Source of the DNA: Bacilli bacterium
GTDB taxonomy: Bacteria; Bacillota_I; Bacilli_A; RFN20; CAG-826
Direction: 5' to 3'
NCBI GenBank assembly: GCA_022482735.1
Contig: JAKVOO010000001.1
Span: 429,699-493,698, forward strand
Length of the DNA stretch: 64,000 bases
Under the pieces are notes generated by a model. The model saw only the letters and a program-made list of their open reading frames with translations, ran no database searches and had not been told where the DNA came from. The position numbers and the translations under genes were made by a program. This document shows, piece by piece, positions 32,166 to 39,353 of the stretch (its first letter is position 1; each line of letters starts with the position of its first letter).

Positions 32166-32221
32166 AAAATTCGTCCTCATTATTCACGTTTGATATTAGC
32201 ATAGAAAGTGCATATTTACAA

Positions 32222-32246
32222 TAAAAAGTCCGCGTTTAACGGACTT
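32222..32246 (-). terminator. Terminator of the degV gene
   Basis: AAGTCCG / CGGACTT stem; U-tract on the minus strand. Confidence 0.75.
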
Positions 32247-32267
32247 AAATTATTAATCTTCTTCTTG

Positions 32268-33119
32268 TTATGCTGCTGTTGCTGCAAACCCATATCCATC
32301 TTCACCTAACGAAATCATAAAGACTGGATTAACCCGAGTCAGAAACTTAAGGTGAACGTCCGGAAAAATATTTTTTAATTCGTTTGCGATAGCTTGGGTA
32401 ATCTTATTGTCGCCAATTGATACAATAGTAACAAATAATTCTTTGCCAGCCTGGGCGATGCTATTTATCGCTGTGACAAAGGTTTCCATTACGCCTCGAG
32501 TAGTTCTTACTTTGGCTATTAAATGAAGTTTGCCTTCAACCATTTTTACGACCGGCTTAATTCTTAAAACGCTGGCGGCAATCGCAGCTAATCGGCTCAA
32601 TCTCCCCGAGCGATGTAAGTTTTTTAAATCGGTAACCGTAAATTCCAAAACCGAATTTTCGCCTCGAACTTTCAATTCCTTAATAAAATTCTCAAACTCA
32701 ATGCCCTCAGCAATTTCATCCCAAAAAGTATCTAGTAAAGTTGTCCATCCAACATTAGCTAAATTTCCTTCGTAAACAAAAATTGTGGTATCTCCGTGCT
32801 CAAATAGTTCGATTGCCATTTCTGCCGATTGGGCTGTTGATGAAAGACCGCTTGATATCGGGAGTACGACAATGGATCGATAGCCTTTAGCGTAAAGGCG
32901 CTCGTAAGCTTCTGCAAATGCAGAAGGCGAAGGCGACCCAGTGCGCATATTGGAGCCTTTTGCAAAGTAAGCTCTAATTTCATCTTCACTAACCTTGCTT
33001 TCGCTATATGATTCGCCATCAATAATGACGTTTAAATCAACAATTTCGACATCAAATTTTTGTTTGATTGATTCTTCTAAGACCGTTGTAGAATCAACAA
33101 CAATACCAAACTTTTGCAT
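32268..33119 (-). CDS. DegV family fatty-acid-binding protein
   Basis: A 283-residue DegV protein (the FakB type that presents fatty acids to FakA kinase). It starts M-Q-K-F-G-I-V-V-D-S-T-T, has the T-G-S-P-S-P segment near residue 60, S-S-G-L-S-S-T-A-Q-S-A near 90 and D-L-K-N-L-H-R-S-G-R-L near 165, all conserved lipid-binding motifs. The length is normal. It stands alone. The role in fatty acid uptake is inferred from the family. Confidence 0.9.
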   Translation of the reverse strand: MQKFGIVVDSTTVLEESIKQKFDVEIVDLNVIIDGESYSESKVSEDEIRAYFAKGSNMRTGSPSPSAFAEAYERLYAKGYRSIVVLPISSGLSSTAQSAEMAIELFEHGDTTIFVYEGNLANVGWTTLLDTFWDEIAEGIEFENFIKELKVRGENSVLEFTVTDLKNLHRSGRLSRLAAIAASVLRIKPVVKMVEGKLHLIAKVRTTRGVMETFVTAINSIAQAGKELFVTIVSIGDNKITQAIANELKNIFPDVHLKFLTRVNPVFMISLGEDGYGFAATAA

Positions 33120-33223
33120 AAGAAACCTCCATAATTACAATTTTAGTATAAGAATGTTATTGAACTAGGACAATTGAATTACATAAAAAATTAACATAGC
33201 GTAAATAATTCTTTTGATAAAAG

Positions 33224-33251
33224 AAAAAATCCGGAAAATCCGGATTTTTTC
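33224..33251. terminator. Bidirectional terminator
   Basis: AAAAAATCCGG / CCGGATTTTTT stem after the XRE gene (minus strand). Confidence 0.85.
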
Positions 33252-33267
33252 ATACATGTATTGTTTT

Positions 33268-33483
33268 TTAGTTAAGGGCAAAATCAACATAGAACAATTG
33301 ATCTGGCAATAAGCCAAAAAACTTTGCAATTTTTACTGCCATAACATAGTCAAGACTCCGCCGTCCGTTTTCAATCATCGATAAGTAGGCCTTAGAAATA
33401 TTAAGACTCTTCGCAAGTTCACCCAAAGTGATATGCCGTGATTTACGAACGCCACGAAGTCGGTTTAGAAACGCCTTCTTCAT
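33268..33483 (-). CDS. XRE-type HTH regulator, 71 aa
   Basis: A single Cro/CI-type helix-turn-helix: I-T-L-G-E-L-A-K-S-L-N-I-S-K-A-Y-L-S-M-I-E-N-G-R-R covers residues of about 20-45. AAAGGAG at ten-base spacing supports ATG 33483; a GTG directly after the site is less likely. It follows the unknown 289-residue gene by 30 bases and could share its transcript and regulate it. Confidence 0.85.
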   Translation of the reverse strand: MKKAFLNRLRGVRKSRHITLGELAKSLNISKAYLSMIENGRRSLDYVMAVKIAKFFGLLPDQLFYVDFALN

Positions 33484-33513
33484 TACGATCACACTCCTTT
33501 GAATAATAAAGTA

Positions 33514-34383
33514 TTAGGCTAAACTACCATCATTTCCGCCTGGACTATCAGGGGTTTTTGTCGCTTTAGAAGCGGCACTTAATGCCTCAGCCATCAGTAC
33601 ACGAAACTGATCACGCCAAGCCGTTTCAGCTGGTCCAAGCAAGGCAACAACAGCCTGATTTGTTTCCTTAAATAAATCAGGAAACTTCTTTCCATCCGGT
33701 AAAGCCCGTTTTCCTTCCATCGATTCAACCAAGGCCATGCATTGGTCAAATGCGGCGTTAAAGTCCGCCTCAACAATTCGATTGTGCTTCTTTTCAAAAA
33801 GCACTAAGCCATATAACTTCCGCATATCTTCAACAACAAAGTTGCTAAGAGGAGAAGGCTTGCCCTTTTGCTCATTCATCAACTTGTTGAATTCATTAAA
33901 ACTAATAACGATATCACCCACAATATTCAAAATCGAATAGACGCGGAAGAACTTCTCATCGAGATAAACAAGCTTATCAACCCGCTCATCGTAGAGATTT
34001 TCTTTCTTTGTATAACCAATGTATCCTTGAAGTATATCAATCAAGGTTTGATAAATACCAACAATTTGCTCATAAACAGTTAAATGCTGATTGTCATCAA
34101 CGCGAATACCTTCAGCGGCCACTTTAACAATCGTCGATTTATCTGAATAAATGCTCTCTTGAAAATTGTGCAAATTTTCGAGAACTTTTCCGGATTTTTC
34201 CCCATTTGCTTTCACAAATTGTGGAAGTGGAGCACCCTCGGCTAAAAGAATATCGAGACCTTTTTTTCTCTCTTCGTAAGCTTTAACTTCGTGCGCCCGA
34301 TTGCGTACGGTGTACTCGAGACTGTCGCGAACAATAAGTGCGACTTGATAGATTCCAAGAATGTAAGAATTGACATTATTCAT
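33514..34383 (-). CDS. Helical protein of unknown function
   Basis: A 289-residue, mostly helical soluble protein without signal peptide or clear membrane helix. Segments such as V-R-D-S-L-E-Y-T-V-R-N-R-A-H-E-V-K-A-Y-E-E-R and V-Y-E-Q-I-V-G-I-Y-Q-T-L-I-D-I-L look like long helical bundles, and the tail is Ser/Gly/Pro-rich. I do not recognise a family. It lies between a HAD phosphatase (three bases upstream, same strand) and the XRE regulator, so the three genes are probably one operon. Confidence 0.55.
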   Translation of the reverse strand: MNNVNSYILGIYQVALIVRDSLEYTVRNRAHEVKAYEERKKGLDILLAEGAPLPQFVKANGEKSGKVLENLHNFQESIYSDKSTIVKVAAEGIRVDDNQHLTVYEQIVGIYQTLIDILQGYIGYTKKENLYDERVDKLVYLDEKFFRVYSILNIVGDIVISFNEFNKLMNEQKGKPSPLSNFVVEDMRKLYGLVLFEKKHNRIVEADFNAAFDQCMALVESMEGKRALPDGKKFPDLFKETNQAVVALLGPAETAWRDQFRVLMAEALSAASKATKTPDSPGGNDGSLA

Positions 34384-34386
34384 AAA

Positions 34387-35232
34387 TTAGTCTTTGCTCC
34401 TGTTTTTTAAAACTATGGTCGATAAGTCGGAAAATTGTTTCAGCGTGTGCTTAGCATATTTCTTGACCTTTTCCGATGCATGATCCATGCAGTAACTATT
34501 TTCGTAAAAGGTGTTAAACATAGAAATATCATTACCCGAATCGCCTACTACAATTATATCATCTTGTGCAATATTTAGGTATCTACAATATTTTTTTAAT
34601 CCCTCCGCTTTAGAAATATTCTTCCCAGTAATCTCAATAAAGCCATTAGACCAACTAGATTCAATCATCGGATAGGTGGCACGAATGTACTTATTGGCTT
34701 CCATGGCGCGCCTTTTCCCTTTACCTGTAAGACCAAAATAAAGCATAAATTTATAAATTTGACCGCTGTGAAGTTCCCGTTTCCACACTTTTTGATCAAA
34801 AGCATAATTTTCGCGATAAATTCCTTGCAAGCGATAATAGACGTTATAAAACAAACGCAAAGGTCCAGGTAGAGTCGCTGTCTCTAATGCCAAAGGAACA
34901 TTCTTCGACATTAGCATATAGCCCCGAAGATGGTATTTCGTCTGAATTTCATGAAAAATATCAGGAAAATTACTAGGTAAAAAAACTTCATCAACTATTT
35001 GATCATTAACATACATTACCGCCGAGTTACAACCGATAAAATCTACTTTTTGGCCAATAACTTCAAAAACCTTCTCTGCGTAATGAAAGGACCGGCCGCT
35101 GACTAAGACAATTCTTCCACCCTCACTAATAAATGATTTAATCAATTCAATGTTTTTTCGGGGAATCATCTTTCGGCGACGGCGAGGATAGAACAATGTT
35201 CCGTCTAAGTCGGTAGCAATAACTCTAATCAT
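34387..35232 (-). CDS. HAD-superfamily Cof-type phosphatase
   Basis: A 281-residue HAD-IIB (Cof) hydrolase. Motif I is A-T-D-L-D-G-T-L-F at residues of about 5-12, motif II V-S-G-R-S near 43, and motif III/IV V-V-G-D-S-G-N-D-I-S-M-F near 225. GAGGAG supports ATG 35232. The family dephosphorylates sugar phosphates, flavins or related small metabolites; the substrate cannot be read from the sequence. Confidence 0.9.
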   Translation of the reverse strand: MIRVIATDLDGTLFYPRRRRKMIPRKNIELIKSFISEGGRIVLVSGRSFHYAEKVFEVIGQKVDFIGCNSAVMYVNDQIVDEVFLPSNFPDIFHEIQTKYHLRGYMLMSKNVPLALETATLPGPLRLFYNVYYRLQGIYRENYAFDQKVWKRELHSGQIYKFMLYFGLTGKGKRRAMEANKYIRATYPMIESSWSNGFIEITGKNISKAEGLKKYCRYLNIAQDDIIVVGDSGNDISMFNTFYENSYCMDHASEKVKKYAKHTLKQFSDLSTIVLKNRSKD

Positions 35233-35284
35233 GACCAAACTCCTCTATTTAAATTAGTATACATTAGAGTTGATTTTTTAGCCA

Positions 35285-35308
35285 TAAAAAAAGGGACCGA
35301 AGTCCCTT
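35285..35308 (-). terminator. Terminator of the hpf gene
   Basis: GGGAC / GTCCC stem with U7 on the minus strand. Confidence 0.8.
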
Positions 35309-35338
35309 AAGTTTACGAATTATAAATCCAAATAATTG

Positions 35339-35887
35339 TTATTTAACCGCGTTTTCGGCTTGAATAATTCCATATCCGCCATCATTCCGGTGGTAAAGGA
35401 GACTAATGCGATTATCTTCCGCATCTAGGTACATAAAGAAATCATGTCCCAATGCTTCCATTCTCGTAATGGCTTCCTCTAAGTCCATAGGTTCCAGGAA
35501 AATTTCCTTCGTTCTTACGACTTCATCTTGCTTAGCTTCACTTAGATCTTCTTCGATATTTTCTAAGGCAATTGATTCGCTTAGGCTTGGCTTATTGCTC
35601 CGATCAAGACGGGTTTTCAATTTCCGCATTTGGCCTTCAAGCTTATCGACCGCTAAATCAACGCCCGCATATAGATCCTCGTTAGTAACTTCGGCCCGAA
35701 AATCCATCATGTGGGTAAAAATAGTAATCTCGACTTTAGCCCCTGTACGGTAAGTTCTCACCACCGCTCTACAAGTCACATCGTCTGTAATAACGAAATA
35801 CTTGTCCATCCGCGAAAGTTTCTTAACAATCGCATCGTGAATCGCCTGCGTCACTTCAACGTTCTTGCCAACAATTTGGTACTTCAT
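35339..35887 (-). CDS. hpf: Ribosome hibernation promoting factor, long form
   Basis: A 182-residue long HPF. The N-terminal S30AE domain (K-Y-Q-I-V-G-K-N-V-E-V-T, then I-F-T-H-M-M-D-F-R-A-E near residue 65 and A-V-D-K-L-E-G-Q-M) binds the decoding site, and the C-terminal dimerisation domain (I-T-R-M-E-A-L-G-H-D-F-F-M-Y-L-D, near 140) makes 100S ribosome dimers. AAAGGAG with nine bases of spacing sets ATG 35887. It is monocistronic, as expected for a stress- and stationary-phase-regulated gene. Confidence 0.95.
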   Translation of the reverse strand: MKYQIVGKNVEVTQAIHDAIVKKLSRMDKYFVITDDVTCRAVVRTYRTGAKVEITIFTHMMDFRAEVTNEDLYAGVDLAVDKLEGQMRKLKTRLDRSNKPSLSESIALENIEEDLSEAKQDEVVRTKEIFLEPMDLEEAITRMEALGHDFFMYLDAEDNRISLLYHRNDGGYGIIQAENAVK

Positions 35888-36017
35888 AAAAAACACTCCT
35901 TTCCAAAATATTGAGCAAAACTACACTTATATTGTTGCATTTTTTTTATTTAATTAACAGCATTTAACTTTTTTTTGATTATGATAGAATAGAAATATAA
36001 GTGCCTAGGCGCTTTTT

Positions 36018-37199
36018 TTATTTTTGCGAATAGGCGGCTATTTCTGCTTTGATAAGTTCAACTTTATCGAGCTCTTCCCATGGTAGTTTAAGGTCTGGAC
36101 GCCCAAAATGACCATAGGCGGCCAAGTTTTCGTAGGCAAAGCCTTTTGGGTGCTTTAAATCAAACATTTTAGTAATAGCACCCGGACGGCAGTCAAAAAA
36201 CTTATCAATAATTGAAAGAATTACTCGATCATCATATTTTGAAGTTCCGTAGGTGGCGATGCCGATGCTAACCGGCTCCGCGACACCAATCGCATAACTA
36301 AGTTGAACTTCCATTCGCTTGGCAATTCCCGCTGCTACGAGATTCTTTGCAATATAGCGAGCCATATAAGCTCCGCTGCGGTCAACTTTTGATGGGTCCT
36401 TTCCAGAAAAAGCACCACCGCCGTGACGAGCCGTTCCACCATAGGTATCAACAATTATTTTACGACCGGTTAATCCCGTATCACCCCGAGGGCCACCAAT
36501 AACAAAGCGACCAGTCGGATTAATTAAAAAGCGAAAATCTGTATTTAAATTAAAACTTTCAGCGACAGGTATCATAATTTTTTCATGGATGAAACGCCGA
36601 AATTCATTTTCGTCAACACTAGGAGTGTGCTGAACTGACATAAGGCAGGTATCAATTCTTGGTTGAAGACCTGAGTAATCGATGGTTACTTGACTTTTCA
36701 TATCTGGACGGGCTCCGATGAACTCACCATTTTTACGCAAAGTGGAGGCAATTCGCACTAACTTATGAGAAATTGAGACAGCTAATGGCATATAACCTTC
36801 GCTTTCATCCGTGGCATATCCAAACATGATGCCTTGATCACCCGCACCTTGATTTAATTCATTTCCATGATCAATACCAACGGAAATATCCGGGGATTGA
36901 TTATCGATGCGAATATCAATACGGCAGCTATCGGCTCCAATTCCATCCTCGGGATTATTGTAACCTATTTTCCTTAGCACTTTACGTGCGATGGACTCAT
37001 AATCCACCTTGGCTAAAGTAGTGATTTCTCCTGAAATCAATATGTACTCGCGCGTGGCAAAAGTTTCGCATGCCACCCGTGAATTAGCATCCTGCTTTAA
37101 ACAGGCGTCAAGAATGGCATCACTTATTTGATCGCATAATTTATCGGGATGGCCTTCACTGACAGACTCTGATGTAAATAGTATTTTTTCTTCTCTCAT
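36018..37199 (-). CDS. metK: S-adenosylmethionine synthetase
   Basis: A 393-residue MAT that makes SAM from methionine and ATP. GGAGGTAAG supports ATG 37199 (M-R-E-E-K-I-L-F-T-S-E-S-V-S-E-G-H-P-D-K). Conserved motifs G-A-G-D-Q-G-I-M-F-G-Y (near 115) and the P-loop-like G-G-G-A-F-S-G-K-D (near 260) are present. A SAM riboswitch and terminator lie just upstream, so SAM feedback controls its transcription. Confidence 0.97.
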   Translation of the reverse strand: MREEKILFTSESVSEGHPDKLCDQISDAILDACLKQDANSRVACETFATREYILISGEITTLAKVDYESIARKVLRKIGYNNPEDGIGADSCRIDIRIDNQSPDISVGIDHGNELNQGAGDQGIMFGYATDESEGYMPLAVSISHKLVRIASTLRKNGEFIGARPDMKSQVTIDYSGLQPRIDTCLMSVQHTPSVDENEFRRFIHEKIMIPVAESFNLNTDFRFLINPTGRFVIGGPRGDTGLTGRKIIVDTYGGTARHGGGAFSGKDPSKVDRSGAYMARYIAKNLVAAGIAKRMEVQLSYAIGVAEPVSIGIATYGTSKYDDRVILSIIDKFFDCRPGAITKMFDLKHPKGFAYENLAAYGHFGRPDLKLPWEELDKVELIKAEIAAYSQK

Positions 37200-37212
37200 A
37201 CTTACCTCCAAA

Positions 37213-37243
37213 TAAAGAAAAAACTTTCCCACAGCGGAAAGTT
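37213..37243 (-). terminator. Riboswitch expression-platform terminator
   Basis: On the minus strand AACTTTCC / GGGAAAGTT is followed by TTTTCTTT, directly between the SAM aptamer and metK. Confidence 0.85.
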
Positions 37244-37261
37244 AATAATAAACTAACCGTC

Positions 37262-37374
37262 ACTTATCGCTCAGGGTGGGCCCTGCTGAGGAAGAGCACT
37301 TAATTATCGGTCTTTAAACGGATAATAGTTGCTACCGCGTTAGTTCGTCCTCTATGACGCGGTTCTTGATAAGC
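37262..37374 (-). ncRNA. SAM-I (S-box) riboswitch of metK
   Basis: Read on the minus strand: P1 CTTATC / GATAAG enclosing AAGA; P2 ACCGCG / CGCGGT with an AGGAC-containing loop; conserved GCAAC; P3 ATTATC / GATAAT; GTGCTCTTCC joining segment; P4 CTCAG / CTGAG. This four-way junction and the conserved joints match SAM-I. A terminator and metK follow. SAM binding should favour termination. Some core bases differ from the usual consensus. Confidence 0.85.
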
Positions 37375-37397
37375 GAGTATTTTACTTGCCGGTTGTT

Positions 37398-37426
37398 ATT
37401 ATCTACCATTTGATATTGTTAGTCAA
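37398..37426 (-). promoter_or_regulatory. metK promoter
   Basis: On the minus strand TTGACT (37421-37426) and GATAAT (37398-37403) with 17 bases between, about 25 bases upstream of the SAM aptamer. Confidence 0.75.
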
Positions 37427-37432
37427 TTATAA

Positions 37433-37462
37433 AGAAAAAGAACCACCTGGCAGGTGGTTCTT
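37433..37462 (-). terminator. Terminator of pduL
   Basis: AAGAACCACC / GGTGGTTCTT stem with U-tract on the minus strand. Confidence 0.85.
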
Positions 37463-37486
37463 ATGTACTACATATCACTATAAAAG

Positions 37487-38062
37487 TTAAAGTTTGATGA
37501 CTTCGCCAAAGGTCTCTCCACTGATACCAGCCGCATTACTTTCATCAGTATCAATATGCATCGCAAGCGAAAAATCCGAGCGAACGCGGATAACGACATC
37601 CTCAAAAATTAATGAACGTTCGGCGGTTTTAACCCGCACACCAACGACATCGCCATTCTTAACCGCAAAGGCCTCGGCATCGGCTGGTGTCATATGAATG
37701 TGACGCTTAGCGACAATCGCCCCTTCGGTTAAATCAATACTACCAGCTGGGCCTACAAGCCGAACTGGAGCGGAACCGGTAACATCACCGGATTCTCTAA
37801 TTGGAGCACTAATGCCCAATGTTCGCGCATCGGTAGCACTAACTTCAACTTGGGTTGCTTTCCGCACCGGACCCAAAATCGATACACGGGCCAAAGTGTT
37901 TTTCGGACCAACGATATCTAAACGTGTGGTCGAAACATATTGCCCCGGTTGACTCAAGGGCGCCCGAACTTCTAATTGATATCCTTTTCCACATAAGATT
38001 TCTAGATCAGCTTGGGTAACGTGGATGTGCCGAGCTGACGTTTCTACTAAAACTTTTCCCAT
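37487..38062 (-). CDS. pduL: Phosphate propanoyl/acetyltransferase PduL
   Basis: A 191-residue PduL-type phosphotransacylase, interconverting acyl-CoA and acyl phosphate. Two His-rich zinc motifs are seen: S-A-R-H-I-H-V-T near residue 10 and A-K-R-H-I-H-M-T near 123. The P-L-S-Q-P-G-Q-Y segment is conserved. No microcompartment signal extension or pdu genes are nearby, so it probably serves as the general phosphotransacetylase of fermentation, as in other organisms without Pta. AGGAG precedes the start. Confidence 0.93.
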   Translation of the reverse strand: MGKVLVETSARHIHVTQADLEILCGKGYQLEVRAPLSQPGQYVSTTRLDIVGPKNTLARVSILGPVRKATQVEVSATDARTLGISAPIRESGDVTGSAPVRLVGPAGSIDLTEGAIVAKRHIHMTPADAEAFAVKNGDVVGVRVKTAERSLIFEDVVIRVRSDFSLAMHIDTDESNAAGISGETFGEVIKL

Positions 38063-38090
38063 AATTAACTCCTATCGTAGTTATTATACT

Positions 38091-39353
38091 CTATTTTTTA
38101 CTTCGTAAATAATTTGTTGCTGAAACAAAAAGATGTCCAGAAAAAACTCGCTTGTGGGCCCAAACCCGATAGCGGGTATCATCACGATCTATCTCATAAA
38201 CATCTTTATATTGGACAAGACAGCGAATAACTTTTTCGTCAAATGGAATCGTATAAATTAATCTTCCCTTAGAATTGAGAAGTTCAACTCGATTGCCGAA
38301 TAAATTAATCGTTCCCGTTATATACTTATGGCGAAAGAAAGTTCCAACTTTTGTTGTATGAAAACGAATTTTATCATGTGAAAAAATCAGTTGATTGGGG
38401 TCATTAACTAAGCTTAAGTCGTTGTATAGTTGCTCTAGTTGCCAATCATTCCAAGCGCTGGTATCCGAAAATTTTGGATAGGGTCTACTCATCTGTGTGG
38501 CATCATAGTCAAAAAATGAATACTGATTGACATGTGTATGAAAGTCGCAATTGTCGCAATAAAAGTCATTATCATCACAATGAAGTGACTGGTATTGACC
38601 GCAACTCGGGCAACGAAATAGACCGAGTTCTAACCATTCAGCCCGTCGATGACGAGCGTGACCGAGCTTCACCATATTTTCATGTTGCCAGGCATTTTCG
38701 TGATGAGAATAACCAGCAACAATGCGATTATATAACGCATTTAATTCCATATCCCGGACATCGCTTTGCGGAATAATATCACTTATCGTGTAGGTGATTT
38801 TAGATCTACGAGCCTTGTTAGCTACACGCGGAGCCCGCAGGTGCGCTCCAGTTATTCTCATTACAACCACTGGTATATCCAGCATTTTAGCTAGTTTTGC
38901 TAATGACATATCGACTGGCAATGTATCGCCAAACATTGAAATGTCTCCCTCGGCATATAAGCCTATGGAGCGACCTTTCTTTACAAGGCGTTTTAATTCG
39001 CGGATATAGCTTACATCGGTCGGACTCATTCCTCGTTTTATTTCACCCAAAATCCACCCGCTAAAAAAACTTGTCAGCCGATTATAAAACATTTCCTCGT
39101 TAACGACAAAGTGAATAATACGGGAATAAAACATTGTATCCATATACATGCCATCATAGTTGCTGTGATGATTGGAAACAAAAAGAAGGGGCCCCTTCGG
39201 TAACTTATAGCCATTATGATTGTAGTGAAGATTATGAAAGAGCTTAAATCCCAAATTAAAAAAGGGCTTTAATGTGTAATAGAAAAAACCGCTGATAATC
39301 GCATGCAGCCAATCAAGGTGATGTTTTTTTCTATTTTTTCGCGAGTTTCTCAT
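38091..39353 (-). CDS. PlsC-type acyltransferase with C-terminal zinc ribbon
   Basis: A 420-residue protein. The first 230 residues form a 1-acyl-glycerol-3-phosphate acyltransferase-type domain with N-H-H-S-N-Y-D (HX4D, near residue 62) and A-E-G-D (near 130). The extra C-terminal half has a zinc-ribbon-like C-P-S-C-G-Q-Y...C-D-N-C-D-F (near 255-280) and a beta-rich end. Typical PlsC is about 240 residues, so this is a fused form. Its start overlaps the fused flippase-glycosyltransferase gene by 23 bases, so both are likely made together for glycolipid/phospholipid assembly. Confidence 0.8.
   Translation of the reverse strand: MRNSRKNRKKHHLDWLHAIISGFFYYTLKPFFNLGFKLFHNLHYNHNGYKLPKGPLLFVSNHHSNYDGMYMDTMFYSRIIHFVVNEEMFYNRLTSFFSGWILGEIKRGMSPTDVSYIRELKRLVKKGRSIGLYAEGDISMFGDTLPVDMSLAKLAKMLDIPVVVMRITGAHLRAPRVANKARRSKITYTISDIIPQSDVRDMELNALYNRIVAGYSHHENAWQHENMVKLGHARHRRAEWLELGLFRCPSCGQYQSLHCDDNDFYCDNCDFHTHVNQYSFFDYDATQMSRPYPKFSDTSAWNDWQLEQLYNDLSLVNDPNQLIFSHDKIRFHTTKVGTFFRHKYITGTINLFGNRVELLNSKGRLIYTIPFDEKVIRCLVQYKDVYEIDRDDTRYRVWAHKRVFSGHLFVSATNYLRSKK

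Noticed and set aside
35995..36024. Terminator-like GTGCC / GGCGC with T-run after metK
   Set aside because: The T-run is on the plus strand while metK is on the minus strand, and the loop would be only two bases.
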